Source of the DNA: Actinomycetes bacterium
Lineage (GTDB): Bacteria; Actinomycetota; Acidimicrobiia; Acidimicrobiales; SZUA-35
Assembly: GCA_024227975.1 (NCBI GenBank)
Contig: JAAETV010000002.1
Location: 1-64,000, forward strand
Length of the DNA stretch: 64,000 nt
Direction: 5' to 3'
Shown: positions 33,375 to 42,186 of the stretch, in pieces
Numbering within the stretch: position 1 is the stretch's first letter
How the letters are laid out: each line of letters begins with the position of its first letter
Program-made: the position numbers and the translations under genes
The notes under the pieces: model-generated
The model's input: only the letters and a program-made list of their open reading frames with translations
The model's database searches: none
Told to the model about the DNA's origin: nothing

Positions 33375-35273
33375 TCAGCCCGCGACGATGAACTCGATTC
33401 GCCGGTTGACGGTCTTGTTATCCAAGGAGTCATTGTCCACCTTGGGCTGGCCTTCACCGATGCCAACCGCAGTCAGGCGATCCCCGTCGATGCCGTTGGC
33501 CTCCAGGTAGGCCTTGATTGCATCGGCCCGACGTTGACCGAGAACCAGGTTCTCGGCATCGGTACCATCACTATCGGTATGGCCCTGGATCTCGACCTCG
33601 ACATCGACATCTTCGGTGGTCAGATACTCGACGACCTGAGCCAGGACAACCTGGCCCTCAGCCGTGACTCGAGCCGACTGGTAGCCGTAGGTGACGGGCG
33701 CCAGGCCGAGCAGTTCGTTGAGCGACGACCCAGCAGCGGCCGTCGAATCGCCCCCGGAATCACCGTCATCGACCGTGATCTCATTGACGACCGAGCCGAC
33801 ACCATCAACCGCGCCAACCGCCGCCTCAGCACCGACAAGATCATCCTCGGAGCCAACCGAGCCGGACAATGTCACCACATCACCCTCCACCGAAGCTGAG
33901 ACCCCATCGAATCCAGCATCAGTCAGCGCCCCAGCAACCCCATCAGCCAGATCGACCTCCGGTTCAGCTGAACCCTCGTCTTCGGCATCATCGTTGCCAG
34001 CAGCAGCATCATCCGACGCTTCGTCATCGGATTCGGTCTCGGTGCCAGTCTCGGTACCGGAGCCGGTCTCGGTCTCGGTCTCAGTGGCGGCACCAGCAGT
34101 TCCGTCACCTTGATCTGCCTCGTCGGCGACCTCGGCCGCCAACGTGGATTCGGTGGCGGTTGCGTCATCGTCTCTCGCCAACTGGCCCACCAGCCACACC
34201 AGGAACAGGAGGAGGACGAGGCCACCGAGAGCCCACCAGAACCAACCGAGGCCACGACTGCTCGCATCCCCATCCGAGCGATTCCCCGAAGGCGAGCCAA
34301 CAAGGTCCTGCGTGATGGCCGCCGCCTTCATCATGCCACCGCCATCGGAATCACCGTCATCGTTGTCAGTGGCACCATCGGTGTCAGTGGCGCCATCGTC
34401 GGTGTCGCCATTGTCGGTGTCGGTGTCAGTGGCGCCATCGTCGGAGTCGGTGTCGGCGTCACTGCGCCCGGTTAGCGCATCGAACCCAGCGCCGACCTTG
34501 TCAGCAGCGTCTCCCGCCAGGTCACCGACCTTGTCAGCAGCGTCTCCCGCCAGGTCGCCAACCTTGTCAGCAGCGTCCCCCGCCAGGTCGCCGACCTTGT
34601 CACCAGCCTCGCCAAGGAGGTCGCCGACAGCCTCGACCGCATCTTCGACCTTGTCGACAGCCTCAGTGGCGATATCGCTGACAACACCAGCGGCATCTCC
34701 GAGCTTGGCACGAGCCAGAGTGGCCAGCCCAGCAATCGCAGCCAGGGCACCACCGCCGGCGATGGCGTCACTGAACCACTGGCCAAGGTCGCCCTCGTCC
34801 TCATGCTCGGTCTGCTCTTTCGACAGCACGATGGCGAGGCCGTCAGCGTCGAGACCATCATCGACCTTGCGCTTGGCAACGGCACCGACCACGAGAGGAG
34901 CGAGGTACGGCAAGAGCTTCGAGTATCCAGATGAAGGGACATCACCGTTCGAAGACAAGCCAGCCAGCAGTGCACCCCGATCCTGACCAAATAGGAAATC
35001 GAGGAGGCCGGTACCGAGCGCGGTCTCATCGGCGTCGAGGAACCCGTCGACATCATCAAGGATCGACGGGCCGACGGAATCGACCAGTTCGGCTATCGGC
35101 TCAGCCCCTCCGTCGGTGACAGCATTCGAAGCAAGGGCACCGATCACAGCCGGTCCCGCTGCCCCCACTCCTTCCTTCGCCTTGTCGGCATCGGTATCCA
35201 TGAGGGTCCCGAGCCTTGCCATTGTGTCGCCCTGTTCGAGAACTCCGAACAACGCCTCCAATATCGACGACAT
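33375..35273 (-). CDS. DUF937 - TM - BON - OmpA-type envelope protein
   Basis: 632 residues. Residues about 1-135 form a DUF937-like domain. A helical segment contains four 11-residue repeats of the type DKVGDLAGDAA. A long Asp/Thr/Gly linker follows, then one membrane helix (WFWWALGGLVLLLFLVWLVG) and a second acidic Glu/Thr linker. A BON domain (VAGALTDAGFDGVSASVEG) and a C-terminal OmpA-like domain (EIQGHTDSDGTDAENLVLGQRRA, NRRIEF) complete it. The OmpA domain usually binds peptidoglycan, so the protein probably spans from cytoplasm to cell wall. AAGG lies about 10 nt before the ATG at 35273. The combination with DUF937 is unusual. Confidence 0.8.
   Translation of the reverse strand: MSSILEALFGVLEQGDTMARLGTLMDTDADKAKEGVGAAGPAVIGALASNAVTDGGAEPIAELVDSVGPSILDDVDGFLDADETALGTGLLDFLFGQDRGALLAGLSSNGDVPSSGYSKLLPYLAPLVVGAVAKRKVDDGLDADGLAIVLSKEQTEHEDEGDLGQWFSDAIAGGGALAAIAGLATLARAKLGDAAGVVSDIATEAVDKVEDAVEAVGDLLGEAGDKVGDLAGDAADKVGDLAGDAADKVGDLAGDAADKVGAGFDALTGRSDADTDSDDGATDTDTDNGDTDDGATDTDGATDNDDGDSDGGGMMKAAAITQDLVGSPSGNRSDGDASSRGLGWFWWALGGLVLLLFLVWLVGQLARDDDATATESTLAAEVADEADQGDGTAGAATETETETGSGTETGTETESDDEASDDAAAGNDDAEDEGSAEPEVDLADGVAGALTDAGFDGVSASVEGDVVTLSGSVGSEDDLVGAEAAVGAVDGVGSVVNEITVDDGDSGGDSTAAAGSSLNELLGLAPVTYGYQSARVTAEGQVVLAQVVEYLTTEDVDVEVEIQGHTDSDGTDAENLVLGQRRADAIKAYLEANGIDGDRLTAVGIGEGQPKVDNDSLDNKTVNRRIEFIVAG
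34494..34625 (-). repeat. Four tandem 33-bp units inside the DUF937/OmpA gene
   Basis: Units start at 34494, 34527, 34560 and 34593. The first three are almost identical; the fourth is diverged. Each encodes 11 residues of an Asp-Lys-Val-Gly-Asp-Leu-Ala-Gly type amphipathic repeat. Such repeats can vary in copy number between strains. Confidence 0.85.
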
Positions 35274-35439
35274 CGTCTGCCACCTTTCTGTAATCACCTG
35301 AGAGCTGTCTCGGGCCACCCACATGCCTCACGCATGACCACAGACCTGCCCGATCTGCCCGACTTATTGCGGATCATTGCTATTGAGGCGGCTCGCAGCC
35401 TAGCAATCAAGAGGCAATATTGATCCCATTCATGCCTGG

Positions 35440-35832
35440 TCAGCGACCTTGTAGCTTGTCCAAGCGTCGACGATCACGTTTGGTTGGCCGCCCAGAACCT
35501 CGCCCTCGGGTGCCGGCTGCAGCACGCCCATCTGGGCCGTAACCAGGGCCGCTATCAGGTATTGGGGGCGAGCAATCGATCACTGCTTCGGCCGCCAAAG
35601 AGGCCGATACTCGCTTCTCCAGAAGCGCAACGACTTCATAGCTGATGACACGATCCCGACGCTTGGCAGTGACAAGATCGCCGACCGAGACCTTTGTCGC
35701 CGGTTTCGCCACCTCCTCATTCACCTGTACGCGCCCGGTACGACAAGCATCATTGGCCGCACTTCGGCTCTTGTAGACCCGCACCGCCCACAACCATTTG
35801 TCGACCCTGACCGAGGACGCTCCCCCTGCCAT
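35440..35832 (-). CDS. S4-domain RNA-binding protein (HslR/Hsp15-like)
   Basis: 130 residues. The S4 fold is at the N-terminus (RVDKWLWAVRVYKSRSAANDACRTGRVQVN), with a basic Gly/Arg/Lys-rich tail (about 100-130). Hsp15-type proteins bind stalled 50S subunits carrying nascent chains. The ATG overlaps the rsmI stop by one base (TAATG), so translation is coupled. The 166-bp gap between this gene and the DUF937/OmpA gene holds the latter's promoter; it is unusually A+T-rich, with a loose inverted repeat near 35390-35426. Confidence 0.88.
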   Translation of the reverse strand: MAGGASSVRVDKWLWAVRVYKSRSAANDACRTGRVQVNEEVAKPATKVSVGDLVTAKRRDRVISYEVVALLEKRVSASLAAEAVIDCSPPIPDSGPGYGPDGRAAAGTRGRGSGRPTKRDRRRLDKLQGR

Positions 35833-36713
35833 TACTCGCTCCCCGATCCTTCGCCCACCCGGCTGGCCGGGCGCCGGTCGAGCGCGGTGGCCAGGGCGTA
35901 GACCCGACGTTTCGGTTCACCGGTGGCCTGCACGACCTCAGCCACCGCATCACGGCGGGTGGAGCCGCGATCCAAGGCTGTAGTGAGAGCCTCTTGTAGG
36001 GACTCGTCGTCGAATTCGACCTGGACGGGCTTGACTCCCCCGACAATGATCACGATCTCGCCTCGGGGCTCAGTGGTTTCGAAATGGGCCATCAACTCGG
36101 CCAGTGAGCCTCGGATCAGTTCCTCGTGGAGCTTGGTCAGCTCTCGGGCAACCACGGCCGGTCGCTCCTCACCACACACAGTGATCAGGTCGGCCAGGGT
36201 CTTGATCAGCCGGTGGGGAGCCTCGTAGACGATGAAAGTCCGTTCCTCATCCCCCACTGCGTCCAGCCTGATGGCTCTTGCTCGGCCCTTCCGGGGCAAG
36301 AAGCCCTCGAACACGAACCGGTCAGCCCGTAGGCCGCTGGCACAGAGTGCGGCGATGGCAGCTACTGGCCCCGGTACGACATCGATGCGGTAGCCGGCTT
36401 CAGCCACGGCGTCGACCAGGATCCGGCCCGGGTCGGAGATGGCTGGCATCCCGGCATCGCTGACCAGGACCACCCGTTGGCCCTCAGCCAGACGACCGAG
36501 CACCTCGGAGATCCGATCCCGCTCGGTGTGCTCGTTTGCCACCACCAACCGGGGGCCCTTGATCCCGGCCAGGGAAAGAAGGCGACCGGTTCGACGGGTG
36601 TCTTCGCAGGCAATGACGTCGGCCCCAGCCAGCTCGGCGGCGGCCCGAGGCGACAGATCACCGAGGTTGCCGATCGGGGTCCCGACAACGACCAGGGTCC
36701 CGACCGGGTCCAC
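35832..36713 (-). CDS. rsmI: 16S rRNA (cytidine-2'-O)-methyltransferase
   Basis: 293 residues. It methylates the 2'-OH of C1402 in 16S rRNA, near the decoding centre. GTLVVVGTPIGNLGD, ACEDTRRT, SDAGMPAISDPG, VPGPVAAIAAL and EAPHRL are the tetrapyrrole-methylase-fold signatures of RsmI. The GTG start follows the DUF192 stop with no gap, and the stop overlaps the S4 gene, so three genes form one translational unit downstream of ychF. Confidence 0.95.
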   Translation of the reverse strand: MDPVGTLVVVGTPIGNLGDLSPRAAAELAGADVIACEDTRRTGRLLSLAGIKGPRLVVANEHTERDRISEVLGRLAEGQRVVLVSDAGMPAISDPGRILVDAVAEAGYRIDVVPGPVAAIAALCASGLRADRFVFEGFLPRKGRARAIRLDAVGDEERTFIVYEAPHRLIKTLADLITVCGEERPAVVARELTKLHEELIRGSLAELMAHFETTEPRGEIVIIVGGVKPVQVEFDDESLQEALTTALDRGSTRRDAVAEVVQATGEPKRRVYALATALDRRPASRVGEGSGSE

Positions 36714-37088
36714 CTAGGCCTGCCTGACTTCGATCTTGTCCCCGATCTTGAGCTTCCATTGGCCGAACGAGCCGGCCTCGGCCTCAATGACGAGGTAGGC
36801 CCGCCACACCGGCATGGTCACCCGATTGCGCTTCAGCTGGAGGGTTCTGACCACGATGCTGTCGGCGTCGACGAAGGCAACATCAAGATCGAAGCTCATC
36901 CCGACACTGTGAACCGATCGGGTCCTGGGCAGTACCAGTGCACCTTCGAGCCCAGATCGCCCGAGCAGGCCGCGCAGCCTTCCCTTTCTGGTCGACCGCA
37001 CCTCGACTGATGCCAGGACCTCTCCTTCGCGGATCAGCCAGCCCCGTTGCGGGTCTCCCCCGACGGCGTCAGCTTCACCGTCAGACAC
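36714..37088 (-). CDS. DUF192 family protein
   Basis: 124 residues from a GTG at 37088 that overlaps the ychF stop by 8 nt, with GGAG about 9 nt before it. RGLLGRSGLEGALVLPRTRSVHSVGM and FVDADSIVV match the DUF192 pattern (xxRxxGLMxR ... IHxxxM). Many DUF192 proteins carry a signal peptide; this one does not. Function is unknown. An in-frame ATG at 37115 is an alternative start. Confidence 0.8.
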   Translation of the reverse strand: MSDGEADAVGGDPQRGWLIREGEVLASVEVRSTRKGRLRGLLGRSGLEGALVLPRTRSVHSVGMSFDLDVAFVDADSIVVRTLQLKRNRVTMPVWRAYLVIEAEAGSFGQWKLKIGDKIEVRQA

Positions 37089-38157
37089 TGAACCGGATCT
37101 CCAAGACGTCACCATCTTCGACGAGATAGTCCTTGCCTTCCTGGCGCACCTTGCCCGCCTCACGAGCCTTGGCCAACGAGCCCATCTCGATCAGCTCATC
37201 CCAACGGATGGTCTCAGCCCGGATGAAGCCCCGTTGAAGGTCACTATGGATCCGTCCCGCGCATTCAGGAGCAGTAGAACCGACCCGGAAGGTCCAGGCC
37301 CGACTCTCCTTTTCACCGGTGGTGAGAAAGGTGCGCAGACCGAGCGCATGGTATGCAGCTTGGACGAAGCGGGGGAGCGCTCCCTCCCCCAACCCGAAGC
37401 CGTCAAGCATTTCAGCCCGGTCGGCTGGGTCGAGCTGGGCCGCTTCCGCCTCCAGCTGAATGCAAGCACCGAACACAGGCGCCAGCTCTCCGAGCTCCTC
37501 TTCGATCGGTTTGACCACGGCTTCTAGGTTCTCGAGCTGTTCCTCGTCGACGTTGACGATGGCCAGCACCGGCTTGTTCGTCAGCAGGTACCAGGAATCG
37601 AGCAGGGCTCGCTCTTCCTCGCTGAGAACCGCCCGATAGAGAGGGATACCAGCTGAGAGGTACTCGAGAGCTTTGTCGGCTGCCGCCACCTCCGGCAACA
37701 TCGAGCGATCACCCTTGGCCGCCTTGCGGCGCTTGTCGAGCTGTGACTCGACCGTCTCCAGATCGGCGTAGGTGAGCTCGAGCTCGACGATCCGGAGGTG
37801 CTCCAAAGGGTCATCAGCCCCTGGCACGTCATCATCACGAAAAGCCCGCAGGACGAACACGATGGCGTCGACCTCGCGGATGCCGGCCAGGAACTTGTTG
37901 CCAAGCCCCTCCCCCTTGCTCGCCCCTTCGACCAGCCCCCCAATATCGCTGAACTGGACGCTGGCCGAGACCACGTTCTTCGACTGGCTCATCTCGGCTA
38001 GTGCGTCAAGGCGTTCGTCGAAGACCTTGGCCACACCGATGTTGGGATCGGTGGTGGCGAAGGCGTAGGGAGCAGCCAGGGCACCACCCCCAGTCAGGGC
38101 GTTGTAGAGCGACGACTTGCCCGCGTTGGGGAGACCAACGAACCCGAATTTCTCCAT
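37081..38157 (-). CDS. ychF: Redox-regulated ATPase YchF (Obg family)
   Basis: 358 residues. P-loop GLPNAGKSSL is near residue 8; DIGGLVEGASKGEGLGN is switch II. The base-specificity motif reads NVDE instead of NKxD, which is what makes YchF prefer ATP over GTP. The TGS domain is C-terminal. The ribosome-associated protein affects translation and oxidative-stress response. A TACGCT hexamer ends 8 nt before the ATG. It is transcribed divergently from the bL37-like gene 61 bp away. Confidence 0.95.
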   Translation of the reverse strand: MEKFGFVGLPNAGKSSLYNALTGGGALAAPYAFATTDPNIGVAKVFDERLDALAEMSQSKNVVSASVQFSDIGGLVEGASKGEGLGNKFLAGIREVDAIVFVLRAFRDDDVPGADDPLEHLRIVELELTYADLETVESQLDKRRKAAKGDRSMLPEVAAADKALEYLSAGIPLYRAVLSEEERALLDSWYLLTNKPVLAIVNVDEEQLENLEAVVKPIEEELGELAPVFGACIQLEAEAAQLDPADRAEMLDGFGLGEGALPRFVQAAYHALGLRTFLTTGEKESRAWTFRVGSTAPECAGRIHSDLQRGFIRAETIRWDELIEMGSLAKAREAGKVRQEGKDYLVEDGDVLEIRFSV

Positions 38158-38218
38158 ATGCCTCCAGCGTAGGTCCCGTCAGGCCAGATTTCGGTCGCGA
38201 CCCCCTAGGGTGGATGAC

Positions 38219-38305
38219 ATGTCGAAGCGAAGGAAGAAGAAACGCCTACTGGCTCGTCGCAAGAAGGCGAACCACGGCCGCAAGCCAACCGTCGGTCGGA
38301 ACTGA
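38219..38305 (+). CDS. 28-residue basic protein resembling ribosomal bL37
   Basis: MSKRRKKKRLLARRKKANHG and a short tail ending in TVGRN. AGGGTGG lies a few bases before the ATG, a good ribosome binding site. The Lys/Arg-rich body followed by KKANHGRKP resembles the K-ANHGKRP ending of bL37, the tiny large-subunit protein seen in mycobacterial ribosome structures. Identity rests on this short motif, so it is a proposal. A longer frame from 38117 runs over the ychF start and is unlikely. Confidence 0.65.
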   Translation: MSKRRKKKRLLARRKKANHGRKPTVGRN

Positions 38306-38373
38306 GCGAATCGGCGATCCGAGCCCCCCAGGACCTGGCCAACCACACCCACTGGGGCCGGCCCGACCAGAAC

Positions 38374-39996
38374 TCAGACTGCGAACAGGGCCGAGACGGC
38401 GCTTTCGAGAGCAGCCATCCGGCTCGCCGCCCGCTGTTGTGCGTCGGCTGGTGAAGACTGGCCGATTGGCTCGATTACTTCGAGATAGGCCTTGAGCTTC
38501 GGTTCAGTGCCGCTGGGCCGAATCACGACCCTCGACCGGTCGGCCAGGTGCCAGATCAATCCGCTGGCCGGAGGCAGGTCGTGCCCGAGCGAGAGGTCTT
38601 CGGAGCCCGTGATCTCGACCCCGGCCAGCTCGATCGGGGGTGAGGACTGGACTTGTTGTAGGAGTCTTTGGCGACGCTCCGACCCACCAGCACCGGCGAA
38701 CACCAGGGTGACCGGCGCCGTCAGATAGACGCCGTGGCGTTGGGCCAGTCGATCGAGACGATCCCACAGGGTCTCCCCCGCAGCCACCGTCTCGGCCACC
38801 AGTTCGGCCATGACAAGAGCGGCGCTGATCCCATCCTTGTCACGGACACGATCACCGACGCAATAGCCGAGGGCCTCTTCGTAACCAAGGAGATAGTGAT
38901 CTTTGGGGCGCTCGACGATTGGTCTGGCCACCCATTTGAACCCGGTCAAGGTACGGATGCTGGCGGCACCTACATCTTCGGCCATGGCCGTAATGAGCCG
39001 GGACGAGACAAGAGACGAGGCGACGAGCCGATCCGGGCCTGAGCTGTGGCCCAAGAGATGATCGGCCAGCAGTACCCCGACCTGGTCACCACTGAGGCGG
39101 GTCCAGATGCCGTGTCTATCGGGGATGGCGACGCCAAGACGGTCGGCGTCGGGGTCATTGGCCAGAATCACGTCAACAGGGCGGCCAGCGTCAGCCTCCT
39201 CCTGAGCAGTAGCGAAGGCCAGGTCGAGGGCTCCTGGTTCCTCGGGATTGGGGAAGGCAACGGTCGAGAAGTCAGGATCGGGGTCGAATTGGCCATCCAC
39301 GACCACAGGCGTAGGAAAGCCGGCGGCAGCGAAGGCAGCCAGAAGGTGGCGACCCCCAACCCCGTGCATCGCCGTATACAGGGTCTTGACCTCTCGGTCT
39401 TGGCCGCGACAAGCGGCAACAGCTGCTTGCAGGTGGCGCGCCGCCATCGCCTCGTCGAGGGTCACGATCGTCCCGGCCTCAGGAGAGATCGGCCCTTCAC
39501 TGCCATCGGATGCCACCAGGCCGGCGATCGATTGATCATGGCGAGCGGCAACCGCGGTGATGGCGGCGGCGATTTCAGCGTCGGCCGGATCGACGAGCTG
39601 GATCCCGTCGCCAAGGTAGAGCTTGTAACCATTGTCGGCCGCCGGATTGTGGCTGGCCGTGATCATGACCCCTGCGTCGGCTCTCCGATCGAGGACGGCG
39701 TAGGCCAGCACCGGAGTTGGTAGGGGCGCCGGTAGGACGAGGGCGTGACCACCAGCGGCGCCAACCACAGCCGCCACCTCCTGGGCGTAGGTGGCCGAGT
39801 TGTGGCGGGCGTCGTAGCCGATGACCACAGTCGCTCCGTCTGGCAGCCAGCTCATCACTCCGGCCGTTGTCTGACGGACGACAAGGCGGTTCATCTGCTT
39901 GGGGCCGGGGCCCATGCTGGCTCGGAGCCCGGCGGTGCCAAAGGTGATGCGGCCGTCGAACAAGGCCTCAGCCCCAGCCTGGTCGCTCTCCAGCAT
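38374..39996 (-). CDS. Phosphohexomutase (phosphoglucomutase/phosphomannomutase)
   Basis: 540 residues as drawn from the first ATG. ITFGTAGLRASMG, TASHNPAADNGYK (phosphoserine loop), the Mg site DPDADR, GYEEALGYCVG (sugar loop) and RPSGTEPKLKAY (phosphate loop) show an active alpha-D-phosphohexomutase, interconverting hexose 1- and 6-phosphates. The coding frame continues upstream of this ATG: the next residues read IERWLAADPDPSTRSQLRQ, which is the conserved N-terminus of the family. No ATG, GTG or TTG precedes it. The likely start is an ATC at 40083 (see findings), giving about 569 residues. Confidence 0.92.
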   Translation of the reverse strand: MLESDQAGAEALFDGRITFGTAGLRASMGPGPKQMNRLVVRQTTAGVMSWLPDGATVVIGYDARHNSATYAQEVAAVVGAAGGHALVLPAPLPTPVLAYAVLDRRADAGVMITASHNPAADNGYKLYLGDGIQLVDPADAEIAAAITAVAARHDQSIAGLVASDGSEGPISPEAGTIVTLDEAMAARHLQAAVAACRGQDREVKTLYTAMHGVGGRHLLAAFAAAGFPTPVVVDGQFDPDPDFSTVAFPNPEEPGALDLAFATAQEEADAGRPVDVILANDPDADRLGVAIPDRHGIWTRLSGDQVGVLLADHLLGHSSGPDRLVASSLVSSRLITAMAEDVGAASIRTLTGFKWVARPIVERPKDHYLLGYEEALGYCVGDRVRDKDGISAALVMAELVAETVAAGETLWDRLDRLAQRHGVYLTAPVTLVFAGAGGSERRQRLLQQVQSSPPIELAGVEITGSEDLSLGHDLPPASGLIWHLADRSRVVIRPSGTEPKLKAYLEVIEPIGQSSPADAQQRAASRMAALESAVSALFAV

Positions 39997-40142
39997 CTGA
40001 CGAAGCTGGCTACGGGTAGACGGATCGGGATCAGCGGCCAGCCAGCGCTCGATCTGGTTCCGACGTTGGGTGCCGTTGTCGATGCCAACACGATAGCCCC
40101 TCCCCGATGGAGTGGCCGCAACCGAGTTAGGATCGGCGGCCC

Positions 40143-41096
40143 ATGGATCTGTGCCAGCTGGTGCGAACCTCGTGCCACCAGATCGTCGACCAGGCGGATC
40201 TGGTGACCATCGACCAGGAACAGCTCCGGGCCTACGCCAAGACTCTCATTGCTGGCCTGGCGATTGGTCCCGACTGGGAGCAGGAACCGGGGTCGCAGAA
40301 GGGGCCCGAGGAGCTGGCAGCCGAGGTGCTGACCCTCGATGCCATCAACTTCGGCTCCGGCTACCACGACATCGTCGACAAGGAACCCGGCCGCTCCGGA
40401 GCGACCACCATGGCCATCCGCTGGAAGCGGTACCTAGACGGGCATGAGCTGTCACCGGGCCGTCTCGGAGCGCTGACGATGGGCGACTGCGCCACCATCT
40501 TCGGCCAGGATCCCGATATTGCGGATCAGGCCGAGCTCATGGAGCTGTTCGCCACTGCCCTCAGGGATCTCGGGTCGTTCGTCTCCAACCGGTTCGGTGG
40601 CTCCTATCTCAGTGTGGTCCAGGAGGCTGATGGATCAGCCCGCCGGCTGGCGTCATCGCTACTGACCATGCCCCTCTACCAGGACCGCTCGCCTGGGCCG
40701 CCCGAGGCCCACTTCTACAAGCGAGCCCAGATCACGGCAGCCGATCTGTCGAGGGCATTCGCCAACCAGGCCCCAAGTCATTTCGACGATCTCGATCGGC
40801 TGACTGCGTTCGCCGACAATCTCGTCCCCCACGTCCTACGAGTGGATGGGATACTGCGCTACGACCCCGACCTGGCAACCACCATCGACTCGGGTCAACG
40901 TCTGGAGGCTGGCTCCCGGGCCGAGATCGAGATCCGAGCCGCTGGCGTCGAAGCGGTCGAACGGCTGGTCGCCGAGCTGGCCCGATTGGGCCGGCTCACA
41001 AGGGCCATGGACGTCGACCTGGCCTTGTGGTCACGTGGGGGTGGACCCCGCTACAAGGCCATCCCCCGCCATCGCACCCGCTGCGCGTATTACTGA
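40143..41096 (+). CDS. Queuosine salvage protein (Qng1/DUF2419 family)
   Basis: 317 residues. LDAINFGSGYH, FYKRAQITAADL, LTAFADNLVPHVL, GILRYDPDLATTID, the EIEIRAAGVEAVERL block and a final HRTRCAYY match the Q-salvage family (PF10343). These enzymes hydrolyse queuosine 5'-phosphate to free queuine base for reuse in tRNA. Most known members are eukaryotic, with scattered bacterial ones. A TAGGAT hexamer ends 9 nt before the ATG. Its 3' end overlaps the convergent enoyl-CoA hydratase gene by 7 bp. Confidence 0.85.
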   Translation: MDLCQLVRTSCHQIVDQADLVTIDQEQLRAYAKTLIAGLAIGPDWEQEPGSQKGPEELAAEVLTLDAINFGSGYHDIVDKEPGRSGATTMAIRWKRYLDGHELSPGRLGALTMGDCATIFGQDPDIADQAELMELFATALRDLGSFVSNRFGGSYLSVVQEADGSARRLASSLLTMPLYQDRSPGPPEAHFYKRAQITAADLSRAFANQAPSHFDDLDRLTAFADNLVPHVLRVDGILRYDPDLATTIDSGQRLEAGSRAEIEIRAAGVEAVERLVAELARLGRLTRAMDVDLALWSRGGGPRYKAIPRHRTRCAYY

Positions 41097-41926
41097 TCCA
41101 GTTCGGCTCCGAGGGCGCCGACTCGGAGCTCCCCGTCGACGGTCTGGCCACCCCTGTCCAGGAAGGCTCGCATGCGGCGGGGGGCGGCCTCGGTGCGGAG
41201 GGTTTCCTGGAACAGGAATGCCTCCTCGATCAGGCCGGCAACCGGATCGGGACCGGCAGCCAGGACCGAGGCCTTGGCCCGGCTCACCGCCTCAGGGGGG
41301 AAGGAGGCGATGCGGGCGGCCAGGGCATCAACATGGGAGCGGAGCTGATCGGGAGGGAGGGCTCGGTTGAGCCATCCCCACGAGGCCAGCGTCTCAGCGT
41401 CGATGTCGTCACCGCCAAGAACTATCTCCATGGCCCGGCCCCGCCCCAGCAAGCGAGGTAGGCGTTGGGTGCCAGTCCCTCCGGGGAGGATCCCGAGCGG
41501 CACCTCCATCTGACACAGGATGGTCTTCCCGATGGCACCGAAGCGCATGTCGCACGAGGCAGACAGCTCCCCTCCTCCCCCACCGACACGTCCCCCGATC
41601 TCACAGATGGACGGGATGGGCAAGGTTCGGAACCGCTCGCACATCAGGTGGAAGCCGTTCAACTCTTGCGATCTTTGGGGCGGTTCATCGATGGGGGCAG
41701 TCAGGATCAGCTCGACGTCGTAGTGAGCAATGAAGAAATCAGGATTCGCGCTACGCAACACCACCACCCGAGCCTCAGCTTCGGCCTCGATGAGGTCGAG
41801 CAGCTGGGCCAGATCTCGGTACAAGTGAAGCGTGATCAGGTTCACAGGCGGGTTGTCGATGACGACTTCGACAACCCCCTCGTTGATACGGGCGGACAGA
41901 GCAGTGAACTCACCCAATTCGGTCAT
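41090..41926 (-). CDS. Enoyl-CoA hydratase/isomerase family protein
   Basis: 278 residues from the ATG at 41926, preceded by GGAAGGGAGT. Crotonase fold: IDNPPVNLIT, the oxyanion segment IGGRVGGGGGELSASCDMRF with the first acidic residue, and MEVPLGILPGGTGTQRLPRLLG with the second Glu. Both catalytic acids appear present, so hydratase activity is likely, but the family has many reactions and no pathway neighbour narrows it down. Confidence 0.88.
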   Translation of the reverse strand: MTELGEFTALSARINEGVVEVVIDNPPVNLITLHLYRDLAQLLDLIEAEAEARVVVLRSANPDFFIAHYDVELILTAPIDEPPQRSQELNGFHLMCERFRTLPIPSICEIGGRVGGGGGELSASCDMRFGAIGKTILCQMEVPLGILPGGTGTQRLPRLLGRGRAMEIVLGGDDIDAETLASWGWLNRALPPDQLRSHVDALAARIASFPPEAVSRAKASVLAAGPDPVAGLIEEAFLFQETLRTEAAPRRMRAFLDRGGQTVDGELRVGALGAELDQ

Positions 41927-42186
41927 GTCGACTCCCTTCCGGTCACATTGGCGTGACGTCCGAATCACAGTGTTGCGCCCAACCGGGGCCGGCACCACCT
42001 GGAAGGAGCCTTGCCCACCGATAGGAACTGACCAGGATTCCCACCCCCAGCGGCCTACCATCAAAAGAGGCCATTGGGGACACCGTTGTCCACCAGCAAG
42101 TCATCAATGAGGAGAAGCGGTGCGAGTTTCATGTCGGTCGAGGGACGGAATCCTACGGTGATGACCCCTCGCCCACGATTCATCTG

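Noticed and set aside
34110..34475. Plus-strand frames over the repeat-rich part of the OmpA-type gene
   Set aside because: Low-complexity antisense of the Asp/Thr linkers.
39891..40367. Frameshift explanation for the phosphohexomutase start (GTG at 40091 in another frame)
   Set aside because: The GTG has a good upstream GGGGAGGGG, but its frame gives no family-like residues, and the in-frame ATC fits the leaderless promoter spacing. Kept as an alternative to be excluded by resequencing.
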